64,000 nucleotides of DNA from Hymenopellis radicata (GCA_015501595.1 JADNRX010000002.1:248001-312000), one strand, 5' to 3'; shown: positions 1 through 11,984, numbered from the stretch's first letter. Made by a program: numbers and translations. Notes: generated by a model not told the origin, from the letters alone.

Positions 1-1786
1 CCTCCAGAAGTAGAAGAGCCTCCACCGCCCAAAGTCGAGGAACCCGAAGACGCTGCAGACATCACCGTCACCATTTCCAGTATCCTCAGCAGCGACCCTT
101 CAAGAAGTGTCGATGCCTTGAAGAAGGTGCAACGAGTATTGTCTGCAGGTCCGGATGGAGGCGCTCCATATCGCGAGCTTGCAGAGCACGCTGAAGGTCT
201 AGTTGAGACTATAACTCTACAGATGGCCCACGTGTTCGAGCATCCTGACGAACTCATTCTGGACGAGAACTTCCGCCTCGCGAAGCACTTAATTCAGACG
301 CTGAACAACTTTTGCGACCATACCGTCCTTGCGGAATCGCTCACTGTCGACATACTTACTTCGTTACTAGAGGAGCTCACGTTGCGACTACTCGAGACCG
401 ATGACAGTTTGGTCAAAAAGGTCAAAGATCTATCCCGTTTCATCAACATGATAATTCTGCGTCTGTTTGCCACGGGACGAAGAATGTCTATCTTCAAGTG
501 AGTTGCTTTATGCTTCCCTAACAACCTGTTTGTTAACGTATATCCAGAGCTCTTTTCATCCTACTACTCCAGGTCGTGAAACCATTCCCGAGCAACGGCA
601 CGGCGCCGGATTCTAGGGAGGCCAAGGTCGCAGAACTGGTGCTAAAATGTGTCTGGAAGCTGGCACGCAGTATACCCCAAGACCTGACAGAGCAGAGGTT
701 AGACCCAGTGGAACTATTCCCAGCCATTGAGCACTTTCTACAATCTGTACCGCCGAACGAATGGCGGGCCCGAGCAACCAACAAGGTTCCATGTGGTGAT
801 ATGCCGTTGAGAACGATCAAGGTCATCATACAACACGTCGTTGGTAAGTGCCCTTGTTACTCGCAATTACTTTACTTGACAGATTCTTTCAAAAGCACAT
901 TATGGTGACGATGTATACGACTTCCTTTCCGCGTCGTTCGATGACCCTTCCGCGACGATCGTTTACCCGTACGTTTATCGTATCCTCAACTCTGCACCCA
1001 AACAGGAAGCAGCACCTCGTCTAATGGATACCGAAATCGAATCCGCGCCTCGTCCATTGTCAACGACGTCCAGTCGACCGATGTCACCTCAGGAAACTCT
1101 GTCAGAAGCTCCATCTCCTCGACAGTCGTCTGCACCCAGCCACCGCACTAGTCCCAGTGTCTCGTCATACAACGGCAACGGCGCGACTTCTCCACCCTCC
1201 GACGAACCTGATCCAGACGCTCAACTTCTGCAGATCATTGGTCACATTTCCAGTGAGACGACGGGTGCTTTACACAAAGAGGGTATTACGGAACTGCATC
1301 ACTTCTTGAAGGCACATCCAAGCAAACGCCCCAGGGTTGACAAGATGCTTGACTCCACAGGTGCCGCATTCCGCAAGTATATCACCCGCGCACTTGCCAG
1401 TCGCGCTGCAGAAGATAAGGAGAGGGATGTCGCTGTCCTGGATGCGTTTGACAGTAAGTCCCTTGATTTGCTCACACCTGCGATAGTAGCTCATACATTG
1501 GTGAATAGAGCTGGAGAATGGTAGCAAGCCAACATCAACTCGGCAGAGTATCGAGACACGCCATAGCTTGGAAGGCCGTCGGAGTATAGATATTCGCAAG
1601 AGCCTAGAGGCCCGTCGCAGTGCAGAGGTGTCACCGAGGTCACCTACCTCTCCCCAACGGATGCAGCATGATCTTCCAGACAATCAGGACCGATTGTCGA
1701 AACTACATAACCTGTTCCAATATAGATCGAGCACGGACTCTACACACTCACGTATCACGCCTTCCGTTACGAAGACATCTTTGTAG
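1..1786 (+). CDS. STU2: XMAP215/Dis1/Stu2-family microtubule polymerase, C-terminal part (5' end outside window)
   Basis: Binds tubulin through TOG domains and speeds microtubule plus-end growth, acting at spindle poles, kinetochores and plus ends. The window opens inside an exon that is open from base 1. The first two exons encode a helical, TOG-like segment with recognisable family wording (AKHLIQTLNNFCDHTVL, RFINMIILRLF, then ALFILLLQVVKPF and PLRTIKVIIQHVV). It is followed by a Ser/Pro-rich linker and a basic tail (RQSIETRHSLEGRRSID). Exons by splice signals: 1-497, 548-843, about 896-1453 and 1509-1786, ending in TAG; all junctions keep frame. Assignment rests on recalled family similarity. 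The linker and tail are weakly conserved, so the last intron is the least certain. The N-terminal TOG array cannot be seen. Confidence 0.8.
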
Positions 1787-1977
1787 TAATTCTGCATACC
1801 CACTGCTCATGCACTTACCTCTTTTTTTAATACTGATATCATCATTTGCACTACTGTATACATTGCATTTTTTGTACCTCTTTATCTGGATAGCCGGCTA
1901 CTATATAGTAGTGAATGATCGGAATGACGGAAGGGCGCGTGAGTTAGGATCCCCGAAGCAACTTGCGTCCTGCCACC

Positions 1978-4680
1978 ATGGCCAAGCAGAAATCCCATCT
2001 TAGCTACGATGCCGCCATGCTCTTCTGGCGCATCGTCACCCAGATATTCTTCCGTGAGGTTAGGCCCCGCGGTGCCTTCAATATTCCCCGAACAGGTCCG
2101 GTTATCTTCGTTGGAGCTCCTCACAATAATCAGGTCCGCACTGCTCTTTTTCGTGGATAAAACGCTCATTCTACCCAGTTTTTGGATCCATTACTGCTCA
2201 GTCTCGAGGTCTACAAGGAGAGTCATCGCCATGTCCAGTTCCTCACCGCCGCGAAGAGTATGCGTCGAAAAGCTGTCGGTTTCTTTAGTCGACTGATGGA
2301 GAGTAGTGCGTCTTTTTTCCTCGTCCATATCATTCTCTATGAGCTGACTTGTGTGTAAAAGTCCCTGTGTCTCGAGCAGCAGATTCGGCCAGCCCCGGTA
2401 CTGGTACTCTTCGTCTATCTCCTGATGACCCATGCCTCGTTCTCGGTGTCGGAACTCGCTTCACGTCGGAATTATCGCCCCGGATGCAGATCCTCCTACC
2501 AAAATCAATTGGGTCCTTGCTTGCTGAGGTTGTCCAAGTCATCTCAGACACCGAACTGCGAGTTAAACGTGAATTTGGAGGGGAAAAGGGCACCGCCAAA
2601 GTTCGCGACAAGCTTGCTGAACTCGACGCTGAGGGCAAGACTGGACTGGAATTCAAGAAGCTCCCCTTCGTCGATCAACAGGAAATGTATCGCTACGTGT
2701 ACGAATGTCTCCAGAATAACGGCAGCATAGGCATTTTCCCCGAAGGTGGGCTGTCTGAACTGCGTATGTATGCCTGGCAACTAACGGTCTTTTCAGGTGG
2801 TAGCCACGATAGGACTGATCTACTCCCACTCAAAGCTGGCGTCTCTGTCATGGCACTCGGCGCCATGGCCAACAACCCGAAGCTTCGTGTCAAAATTGTA
2901 CCCGTGGGGTTGTCATACTTCCATGCGCACCGCTTCCGATCTCGTGCTGTGGTTGAGTTCGGCACTGCTCTAGATGTTCCCGATGAGCTGGTCGAGATGT
3001 TCAAGCAAGGTGGTGATAACAAACGTGAAGCCGTTCAGAAATTCCTGAATCTTGTTTACGACGCACTCAAGACTGTCACGGTTCGCGCTCCTGACTACGA
3101 CACGCTCATGGTATGAGTCTATTGGCGAGTTAAACCGTGATTGCTGAACGTGTGGTTTAGATGATACAAGCAGCACGACGATTATACAAAACGCCTGGTC
3201 AACACATGACTCTCGGCCAAGTTGTCGAATTGAACAGAAGGCTTTTGGAGGGCTACACAACCTTCAAGGACGAACCACGAATCGATAAACTTCGCAAAGA
3301 TGTTTTGAAGTATAATCGTCTCCTTCGCGATCTTGGCTTGCGGGACCATCAGGTTCGCTGCTCAAGACATTCGAACTGATAGTAGTCACTGACCAAGTAG
3401 CATCCAGGTTCCAAGAGCCAAGAAGGCAAGCTGGAAAACTCTAGGACTTCTCACATATCGCATTCTTCTCCTTCTGGCCTGGGCGATCCTCGCGTTGCCT
3501 GGAAGCATTCTCAATGCTCCCATCTTCATAACAGCATCCATACTCTCTCGAAAGAAGGCAAAAGGTGAGATACTTCAATATCTGGAATGTGCGATCTAAC
3601 AGTCATGTACAGAGGCTCTTGCTGAGTCGACTGTAAAAATTGCAGGACGTGATGTCCTTGCTACCTGGAAAGTCCTGATTTCTCTGGGTGTAGCGCCCGT
3701 ATTATACGGGTTCTACGCCTTCCTCGCAACTCTTCTGGCGATTCGTGCCGACTTTCCACTCAAGTGGAAGCTAATGACTCCCTTCATCGTTGCCTTTACC
3801 CTACCCTTTATGAATTACGCTGCATTAAAATTTGGTGAAGCTGGATTTGACGTTTTGAAGTGGGTGACAACTTGTTCTTGGAATCATCTCCCTCCTCATC
3901 TAGCTTTACAGATCATTGAATCCTTTGATCATCGCTCTTGTTCCTGGCCAGCAACGATCGCTCAATAAACTGAAAGAGATGCGAACACAGCTCTCGAATG
4001 AAGTTGCCGATGTTATTAACGACTTTGGACCTAAATTATACACCGACTTTGATGGCGTGAGTTGATGCGCATTACCCGAAGCTTATTCTCTGAATTCTTT
4101 ACAGTTCCGTATGTTACCATCGGCTGCTGCGCCACCTTCCAGCGGACAACCTGGCCTCTGGAGAAGGAAGAGTAACACTGGCGCTGTGGATGCTCAGGGC
4201 CTCGGCCTCACACATCCTATGACATGGATCGACGAGCGGTTGTTCGGATGGAGTCGGAGTGCTCGACGCGGCACCAGTGCGTGGAGCGGAAACGACGAAG
4301 TCAGTCGCATCGGAACACCAGAAGATACCGACGATGAAGACGCTGGTGACTACGACAACGTTATTGGCTACCTTCCTACGCATGATGACGGCGCGTCCGG
4401 TATAAACTCACGAAGTCGAACGAACTCATACGCAAATTTACAAAAATTACGCCTGCAATTTGCGGCGCCGCCTGCTGTCGCTTCTCCAGTCGAGAGTCCA
4501 ACCGCGGAGTTGGATGGCATTCATTTTCGGCAAGGGCATAGGAATCGACGTCCGAGCCTGTCAAATAATGTGCCGGTAGACGTCCTGGCTACAGTGGACC
4601 CGGAGGAGAACTTTGTGACGGCTACGGACACTCTCAACGACGATATGCGTCGAAGAAATGCTAAGCAGCACGAGGAGTAG
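1978..4680 (+). CDS. GPT2: Glycerol-3-phosphate / dihydroxyacetone-phosphate acyltransferase (Gpt2/Sct1 family)
   Basis: Catalyses the first acylation step of glycerolipid synthesis, giving lysophosphatidic acid, at the ER and lipid droplets. The start sits in a strong context (GCCACCATGG). PlsC-type acyltransferase motifs are visible: VGAPHNNQ in exon 1 (the NHxxxD equivalent), IFPEGG joined across an intron to SHDRTDLLPLKAGVSVMALG, and VKIVPVGLSYF. Two hydrophobic regions follow (LTYRILLLLAWAILALPG; around WKVLISLGVAPVLYGFYAFL), then an acidic, Ser-rich tail. Introns lie at about 2134-2178, after 2290, 2746-2796 (51 nt, no in-frame stop, so invisible to simple ORF calling), 3111-3160, about 3355-3411, 3565, 3860 and 4056. 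The extended region between the acyltransferase motifs is normal for the yeast Gpt2/Sct1 type. Paralogues cannot be told apart here. Confidence 0.88.
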
Positions 4681-4781
4681 GTAGTGATTCCATGGACTCT
4701 CTCTTTATACTTAGCATAGTTTGTTTCTTCGATTGTATTACGAGTAGTACCTGTTGTACGCAGTTTATCTGGATAAACTGA

Positions 4782-4817
4782 GGGACATTCGGAAGTATAG
4801 GGACATTCGGAAGTATA
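4782..4817. repeat. Two perfect tandem copies of an 18-bp unit
   Basis: GGGACATTCGGAAGTATA occurs at 4782-4799 and again at 4800-4817, then a partial GGG. It lies in the short gap between the 3' ends of two convergent genes. No function is evident; a replication-slippage duplication is enough to explain it. Confidence 0.9.
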
Positions 4818-4864
4818 GGGAACGCCGCTTGTAGGCCAATTGAGGATATAACACGATGTGTACT

Positions 4865-6690
4865 CTAATAGTAGTCCTTTCGCGTGCCAGCCGTCAGCAC
4901 CTCTACGCCAGTCTCTGTAATTCTATCATGGGATGAGCATCACCTTTGAACGTGGACATGAGTAAACTCACAGCAATGTCTCCTCGAATTGAGCGCTGCG
5001 TTTGCCATCTGTCGTTGTCGCAGTCCAGTTATCAGGCCAATGTGTGTCCCCCCAGTTGGTTCCAAGATTGATCATCTAAAAGGAAATCTCAGTTGGGAAA
5101 TAGAGAAGGCTAGAACGAAGATTACGGGTTCTATGGTGAATGCCTACGCCACAGTCAATGAGTTAAGTTGAACGCACGTTCCGAAGCCGTTACTCACCAT
5201 GCCAGGTTTCATCGTTCCGACGGCCTTATTTTTTGCGTAATGAGGAATGTTGGGCGGGCCATGGAACAGAGCATTGACTCCGTGGCCTGTGTAATTGCGC
5301 ACCGTCGCGCATCCGTTCGCGCGTGCAATAGGCTCACTTCGGATAGGGCGGCGGATATCTCAGTCCATAAATCCTCGGCGCACGAAGAAGAGGCACATAC
5401 ATGACTTTGCCTATGTCTCGGAAGAGAGCACCGGGCTTGCAGATCTTGATAGCCTCGTCCAAGCATTCTCGGGTTGTGCGAATGAGCTTCTTGGACTCTT
5501 CATCGATCTCCCCTACGCCGTAAGTCGCGTTGAGGTCCGCGTGAAAACCTTGAGTGTGAGGGTAAGAGAATAGAAGTCTGGCACGAAGGAATAATTACCG
5601 TCGTAGTAGAGACTGATGTCTTGCGGATAGTAAGCTTTACTGAGGCTGACAAGGCCGAGCATACACACCAATGTTGATAATGTCACCGTTCTTGAGTTTT
5701 CGCTTGTCGGGAATTCCGTGACAGATGACTTCGTTAATAGACCTAGAGACTACATAAGTGCGGCTAGGCAGATCACGACGTATCAGGGACGTACGTGCAC
5801 GTCGACTTGGGGTAGTTGCGGTAGTTCAGAGGCGAGGGGTAAGCATTACGCTCTATTGTGGCGTTGTGAACGATTTCGTCGATTTCATCGGTCGTTATGC
5901 CGGGCTTCGCATGCGATGCGGCAAGATCCAGAATTTCGCGGCCAAGCTGTAGAAAGTATATGAAGATGCGGAAACCGAGATGAGCGCGGATAAGACGCAC
6001 CCTGCAAACTGTGCGCATTTTTTCTTGCTCTTCCAAAGTCAATATCGTCGGAGGTCCTCCGGAGGCTCTAACTTCGGCCATGGGTTTGCCTGAAAAAAAT
6101 AGACGTTAAGCTCACATAATCGTCTTGAAGCCGTGGACAAGACTCATAACCCTACCATCATCAGCGTATTCTGGCCGCGGTATGTGCTCCGGAACCGCTC
6201 GCTTGCCCGAGAGTGGGTACACTGGTCGCATGGACCCGGTATATTCATAGTTCGGAAATGGGTTGTACGTTCCCTCTTTAGAAACGGTTAATGAATGCAG
6301 CAAATACAGTCGGCTCAGGACCCACTCTCGAAAGCGTCGCCTGTCGAGGTTGCCGAAGCAGTGATCAATGCATGCACGATCTTGTGAGATTTCTGGACAG
6401 CTGTATATGAGCCGAGTACCGGATACTGAATAAACCACAACTTGCCCCTACAAAATCGTCAGCAGAGAACGCATGGATCTCGTTCAAACAATAGCTTACA
6501 GTCAGCTTTGAAGCATTCCTGGCCACAGAAGAATGAACCACGAATCCCAAGCCTGTAAAGGACCTTAATTGGGACAAACTGAGGAGAAGGGCGCTGCTGA
6601 CTTGCTACACGTTGGACATTCGAGTCTTGACGGCGGATAGCCGTTGGGGCATGACTTGGCCTGGCAAAGGACGGTGGTTGACATGGTCAT
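4865..6690 (-). CDS. MAP1: Type 1 methionine aminopeptidase with N-terminal zinc finger
   Basis: Removes initiator methionine from nascent proteins at the ribosome. The N-terminus has a C6H2/MYND-like finger (CPTC, then [14 protein letters not shown], then KSHKIVH). A linker [20 protein letters not shown] precedes the pita-bread catalytic domain, with [62 protein letters not shown] and SAQFEETLL. The five metal ligands (Asp, Asp, His, Glu, Glu) all appear present. The first ATG is 6690; a second in-frame ATG lies at 6684. At least nine introns are inferred, one pair bracketing a possible 6-nt exon at 6442-6447. The stop is at 4865-4867. Its 3' end faces the acyltransferase gene 184 bp away. 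Confidence 0.93.
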
Positions 6691-7153
6691 GGAACAAGTC
6701 GAGAAATAAATCTGATCAAACCTCGGCTACGGTCCCGGGGCCATACTTAAGCGGGAATCTACCGCCGCCCGCGAAACGTTAACTTCAAGTTGATGGTATT
6801 CGGCAGACTGGGAAGCATAATTTTTCTTATATCGCCTGGCTGGGCCGGCGAATGGCCGAGGTACCATACGAAAGTAGCAGAGGACTAGGATACGTAGACT
6901 AAATAAATGAGCAGCTGGAATAGCGGAAAAGATGATACACGATGAACTGGAATGAGTAATTATAATGCGTAGATGGAGGATGCGATGAGGACCAAGTAAA
7001 AGAAATTAAGTTAAGTGCAAGAATGAGAATATGAGTAGGTAACGATCTAAGTAACGGTGATGCAAGATGAGAGCAATATATGACAGCGATGCGATGAGGG
7101 AAGCGACAGAAAGGAAGATGTTGAGGACGCCAGCGTACGCATGGACAACACGT
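6691..7153. other. Intergenic, upstream of MAP1
   Basis: Holds the MAP1 5' flank and the 3' flank of the next reverse-strand gene. No convincing coding exon, RNA gene or repeat was seen. Confidence 0.6.
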
Positions 7154-7783
7154 TTACCGGAATGGGAGGACCTGCAAGGAGTATGCAGACTGTGTGTCTG
7201 CGCAGGCTCTATGCAGATCCTTGAAACGTTCTGGGCCAAAGATCCTGACAAGGGCGGTCTGATTTTCAATGACCCAAGCAGCAGAAGGGAGGCCACGGGT
7301 AGTACGATAGATACCCTTGCCAGGAATGTGCTCCTCAAAAACAACAGTGACAAGTCCTGTGAGCAGACACTGAAGGAGGAAGAGAATGTCGGCAATGGGA
7401 GGACATATTTTGCGGACAGATTCGAACGTGTCACTGTGGAAAACCATCTGCCATTGGACGCGTCTGTCTGGAGAAAAGAAGGAGCTGGCATGAACAGGCA
7501 GCTGCAGCTTGAGCGGCGGGCCTGCTGGGAGGCCCGACGACGAGCTCCAGATGGAGGCGTTCTCGAGGGTAAAGAGCATGCGCGAGTCACGGGGACTGAC
7601 ATCTCTCCACTTGTGTTCGTGGACGAGCTGGTTCCGGAGATGCTCAAACCACGGATGGGCCCGCGCATACGTTGCACCGAGCGCATCGGCCGTCGTAAGC
7701 GACATACGAGTGCGCTTGGCCCACTCGTCCATGTTCTTGACGTCGGGTGAGAACACGACCTCGGCATTCTTGGGCGGCGCCAT
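7154..7783 (-). CDS. Hypothetical protein, 209 codons, no recognised domain
   Basis: An open frame from ATG 7783 (context GGCGCCATGG) to a stop at 7154. The predicted soluble protein begins MAPPKNAEVVFSPDVKNMDE and contains phrases such as RAHPWFEHLRNQLVHEHKW, FSPDRRVQWQMVFHSDTFES and IFGPERFKDLHRACAD. Composition looks like a genuine globular protein, unlike the overlapping frames. A 48-nt stretch (GTCCGC to CTTCAG) inside the frame could be an in-frame intron, which would remove RKICPPIADILFLLQ. I do not recognise the family. A 346-codon frame on the same strand and a 227-codon frame on the other overlap it and are judged shadows. Confidence 0.5.
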   Translation of the reverse strand: MAPPKNAEVVFSPDVKNMDEWAKRTRMSLTTADALGATYARAHPWFEHLRNQLVHEHKWRDVSPRDSRMLFTLENASIWSSSSGLPAGPPLKLQLPVHASSFFSPDRRVQWQMVFHSDTFESVRKICPPIADILFLLQCLLTGLVTVVFEEHIPGKGIYRTTRGLPSAAWVIENQTALVRIFGPERFKDLHRACADTQSAYSLQVLPFR

Positions 7784-8766
7784 GGCTCGGTAATACGGCG
7801 ATTAAGCAGGGATATGATACGGTTTGCAGCGAGGTAGGCGCGTTCTGGAACGAGGCGTCCATGAGCACCAAAACAAGTGAAAACGACTGCGACATACAAA
7901 AAAAAGGTCGTGCGGTGCGCAGGCGGAAGCGAGCAGCAGCGAGGACAGATAAGGCTGGTTGTGGGCAGCAGCTGCAGAAATGAGAGATTAGCGGCGGCGG
8001 CGACGAGCACAACGACGACGACGACGACGGTGGTAAATAAAGTCACAAGGCAAGGTGCGACAAGGCAGGCTATTTGTAGGGCGCAGCTGCGCCCTAGCGG
8101 GGAGAGGGCAGATCTATTATTTTTTTCATCCGGGCCATAGCACGAGGCCGTATTTCATCACCCTTTTCCAGCAATCAAAGGCCCGAACTTTCCTTATACG
8201 GTTGCACTTTGGCCGGTTGCATTGCTCAAAAATGGTCGTGCCTTTGTAAAATTTCAGCCACGGAATCAAAGTGTCCCGATCGTCTGTTGTTCCCGCTCTT
8301 TGCGACTGCTAAAATTTACTCAATTTGTGCTGCTCATTGTCTCTCATTGTTCTCAATTTGTCGTCTGAAATTCAGCATTGCGCCCATCCATTCATGATCC
8401 TACCAGACAAAGATCCAGCCCGATTCCCGTTGCCGTAGCGTTGGTAACCCGATCGTAATATCAATCCTGAAACTTTTGGGCTATCGACCGACAACCGAGG
8501 CACAAGGCTCACATGCATGTTTATGGCTGCATTCAGTTCTCTAACAACGGCCCACTTACACCAACAATTACCGCGCGCAGTCGAGGCGGAAATAGAGTAG
8601 CTTACCATTCAAAAACTGTGGGTAGCCATCCTCCTTGACAACCGCCATATAGCCCAAGCTTCAAGCGGCTCCATTCGGAGAGCTTTTTGTATTACGGATC
8701 ACGTGACGGTGTTGGCCCTGTGGCAACGTCATTGCACCCTCAATTTGACTCGGTCATCATCTCCAA
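7784..8766. other. Long intergenic region with a short (ACG)6 run
   Basis: About 980 bp between divergent genes, probably carrying both promoters. It contains GCGGCGGCGG and six ACG units (8012-8029), and an AT-richer stretch from 8110 to 8380. No exon with family resemblance was found on either strand. Confidence 0.55.
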
Positions 8767-10197
8767 ATGCCTGCGCTAATCTCCCCCTCCGCTCGCTTCG
8801 ACATACGTTCTGCCTATAGTCGTATACTCCAAAATGAACAAGTTGGTGTCATTAGCCCATCCTGCACGTGTCTGATCATAAGGTGATTCAAAGATCTCAA
8901 CGCCTGTGGCAGCCATCCTTGCCCTCGTAGAACTCATGGAAAATACGACTGGTAAGTTGGTCTAGGCTCCCCCTTGGACCTGCTTTCAACAATGCTACCC
9001 AGCCGGGACTATGTTCGAACTTGTCCAGGAACTCAAGGACGGCGCGGAAACTCTTAAACATCAGTCATCGAATTCCATCAGTCTCAACGCCGGCACCGAG
9101 CTCTTCATAGAGTTCGTCACTCTGTTTCCCCACGAAGCTTCGGTCAGCGTGCTCCTACTTTCAACTCGTATCATCCCTCTAATCGTCTACTCAGAGCTTC
9201 CTAGAATTAAAAACTGAACTTATTCGACAAGGTCATCAATATGTCACAGAAGCCCTCACATACAGGGATAAAATCGCACAACTGGCGTTTGATTTCATCA
9301 AAGATGGTTCCGTTGTAAGTCTTAACAACATTTGAGCCATTTCACCTACCTTTGTACCGGGCATCAGATATTAACTCACTCATACTCGCGAGTCGTCATG
9401 CAGACACTCCTGTGGGCTCACAAACGAAAACGGATATCAGGTTTGCCTTTCTCCGGTTCATATGGCCCATCATCTGTTCATGTGCACTGTATAGTCTTTG
9501 TCACTGAGGCAAGGCCTCGTGGACTCGGTATTAAGACCGCAGAGATGCTTGCTGCGGCAGGTATCCCAAGCACCGTTATTTTAGACTCTGCTGTCGCTTA
9601 CAGCATGGATATGGTCGATTTTGTCCTCGTAGGGTCCGAAGCTGTTGTAGAGAGTGGCGGACTCATCAACGCGGTCGGAAGTAACCAAATCGCGATCATT
9701 GCGAAGGCGGCCAACAAGCCCTTCTACGCGCTCGCTGAAAGGTACAGTCAACATGCGGCTTTCGTATGGCATAACTCTAACTTCAACTCCACGTCAGTTA
9801 CAAGTTCCACCGGTTATTCCCATTATCTCAGTACGACCTTCCCACTCATAATTCGAAACTTCTTTCGTTCTCGGTGCCACGAGGACGGGCACACCGAAAC
9901 TCAACAGCTAAACCCCCGACGACGCTGCCCGGATCATCTTTGGGGTCATCAGCCGTCGCAGGCGTGAAAGACTCGGATCCACCCGCGTCAATCAAGATAA
10001 GTCAAGAACAAATTGCCCGCAATAATCCAGATGTCGATTATACCAGGTAGGTCTATTCGGACACGTTTTTTGTTCAAGTTTGACGCGCTAATACTTCGCG
10101 TCCTAGGCCTGATCTCATCTCTCTCGTCTTCTCGGACGTAGGTAGTCTCACCCCAGAGGGAGTTAGCCAGTATCTCGTCGGGATGTTTGCAGGGTGA
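8767..10197 (+). CDS. GCN3: Translation initiation factor eIF2B subunit alpha
   Basis: Regulatory subunit of eIF2B, the guanine-nucleotide exchange factor for eIF2; it senses eIF2-alpha phosphorylation in general amino-acid control. Family hallmarks in order: FDIRSAYSRILQ, STPVAAILALVELM, TMFELVQELKDGAETL, NSISLNAGTELFI, LTYRDKIAQLAFDFI, ILTHSYSRVVMQTLLWAHK, VFVTEARPRGLGIKTAEMLA, YSMDMVDFVLVGSEAVVESGG, NKPFYALAE, YKFHRLFPLSQYDLP and a C-terminal DLISLVFSDVGSLTPEGVS. ATG 8767 gives a proper N-terminus through an exon joined by GTTG|GTGATT across a short intron. At least seven introns. A Ser/Pro-rich insertion (roughly KPPTTLPGSSLGSSAVAG) sits between the last two conserved blocks and looks lineage-specific. 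Confidence 0.93.
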
Positions 10198-10891
10198 CCA
10201 GCCTATTCCAATTCTCCAGCTGGTGACCCTAAAGGCTCCGTTGTTCTGGACTAGGTGAACAAGCGTTTAATGCGTGTGCATCAGGAAAACAAGTGTTTCT
10301 CCGGGGCATCACGAGCGTAACGAACCATCTTACTTACCCATGTCCTCCCATGTCTTCCACCAGAAATGATGCAATCTATTCCGCCGCGCTCTAAAATCGC
10401 CTCTATCGCCGTTGTGATTCACTGAGCGATAATTTGTGCAAGCACTCCGGGTAATGAATTATCGGATGGATAGGTGTGGATAACGATGCAAATCTCGTGG
10501 AAAGCGGATAGAGGTGTTCCGCGGAACGCGTACCAAGAACGAAAGCGCGAACTATCCACTATCCTGCGTCACTATTAACATTTTCGAACTAAGGATCTGG
10601 CTGATGTCACCGGATTTCGAAGGCCATTCACAGGCATCTATACGGCCGATGAAAAGACACGGATCTCACATATTCTAGGTGCGGTTCCTTTGACTGCAGC
10701 CACAGATGTTGATTCCTTTACTCACGGCCCGACAGCTCCAATTGGCAGTTATTTCTATTGGCATTTCGATTACAGTAACACCTTTTGAATCCTTATAAAA
10801 GTGGCACGCGAGGCTGTCTCTTCACGTTAGAGCCACTTGTTTCTACGCCTTCATCTTCACCTTTGCAAATTCTCTCCTTCTCCCGTTCGAC
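10198..10891. other. Intergenic region upstream of the first CGH-type gene
   Basis: About 690 bp with no coding exon I can support. The 3' part carries promoter-like elements listed separately. Confidence 0.55.
10741..10800 (+). promoter_or_regulatory. Candidate core promoter: inverted CCAAT pair and TATA box
   Basis: ATTGG (CCAAT on the opposite strand) occurs at 10741-10745 and 10757-10761, followed by TATAAAA at 10794-10800, about 92 bp before the ATG at 10892. Spacing fits a TATA-driven, possibly inducible promoter for the small Cys-rich gene downstream. Motif presence is seen; function is inferred. Confidence 0.45.
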
Positions 10892-11453
10892 ATGTGTCGT
10901 TACAGACAGTGAGTGCTGTTCCCATACGTGATATTTAATCTATCTTACGCGACCGTTCAACTAGAGTGCAGAATACATACACGCTATGCGGCCACCTTGT
11001 TAGAGAGGTGAGTACTCGACGACCGATATTCGGTATCCCTTTTGACACGACGCCTAGCCAGACGTGACGGTTAGCCTTCAGTCGACGTCGTGTACGGACC
11101 CGATGATGAACACTGACTTCCAGCTACACTGCGACGATCGTTGGTGCAAATTCAGCGCGGCACATCCCGCGAACTGTGGCCCAAGTGTAGGGAGACCTGC
11201 TGGCAACGGTTAGTAACCTGTCAACCGTCTGTATCAAGTGCTCAAGTCATCCGTAGACGCCAATTCCCAGAGCAATACAGTGAGTCTATAGTTGTCTGCT
11301 TGAAGCCGACCTGAAACCATTCAAGCACCTGAAATCGTCGATTTATGTCCGGCATGTCGCCAGGCCGCGGTGGCCGCCGCCGCGGCGGCGGCTAGGGCGC
11401 AGGCTCAAGGGGGAACCGCTACTAGTTTAGTAAATCTTGACGTGAAATTCTGA
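10892..11453 (+). CDS. Small Cys-rich CGH-type protein A (one reading-frame break)
   Basis: A protein of roughly 100 residues. The first coding exon is only 17 nt (MCRYRQ), then exon 10965-11007 (VQNTYTLCGHLVRE), then LHCDDRWCKFSAAHPANCG, CRETCWQR, RQFPEQYS and PEIVDLCPACRQAAV, ending in an Ala-rich tail. The order MC...Y..CGH...C...C.F...H...C...C...TC...C..C looks like metal binding. It matches a conserved agaricomycete hypothetical family by recall and protein B at 15687-16103. At 11180-11182 (GGCCCAAGTGT) one base is missing: with a fourth C the frame would run GPKCRETCW without a break. Either the gene is broken or the assembly dropped a base. Function unknown. Confidence 0.6.
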
Positions 11454-11984
11454 TGAGCGCGTTCGAAGTCCTTTTTGTGTACAGTAACGACCTAATGACG
11501 TATGGTAGTCTTTTGTTATTTTCCTCCTAGTGCGAGAGCTTGGAGGTTCGGGATTGGAAGGTATATTTTCTGCTTATCACCGGTGAGGTCGACATACTGG
11601 TGATGACTACCTCCGAGCGAGATCGCAGAGCTTCGTATCGGGGTTATTCAGAGCCCTTGCGTGAAGCCTAGGTCAATGACTGTAGGTGTACTCGAGTTAT
11701 AATTTACCTAAGACGCGCATCGACTGTCCGAAGGTCGGCGGGGTCCTTAGCCAAGGTCTCTTATGCTCAGGAATCAGGCAGTCTCGGAAGTCGGGTCTCA
11801 GGTAAAATAACAGAGAGCAATCAGATGATACATCCTCGTATGTTTTAGTAAGGCATCCAACCTTGACGAACTTGAGGAACTCGGGGAGGCGTTGGAAACT
11901 TAAACGGCTTAATAATTCGAAATTAAAATAAAATCCATTTTGGGCAATCAAACGGGATTCCCCTCCTCTTAAAGGCTCTTTGGT
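11454..11984. other. Intergenic region
   Basis: About 530 bp. An 84-codon reverse frame (11697-11951) has no recognisable feature and is not called. The end should contain the cyclin promoter. Confidence 0.55.

Noticed and set aside
2746..2796. 17-residue insertion in the acyltransferase IFPEGG motif
   Set aside because: The 51 nt start GTGGGC and end TTTTCAG; removing them restores the canonical FPEGGSHDRTD motif, so this is an in-frame intron.
8001..8032. GCG/ACG trinucleotide run as a possible regulatory repeat
   Set aside because: Only a few units long, and such runs are common in GC-rich fungal promoters.
7006..8046. 346-codon reverse-strand frame beginning with a run of Val codons
   Set aside because: The run comes from the (ACG)6 repeat read backwards; the rest is low-complexity Ser/Arg/Leu and overlaps a more convincing gene.
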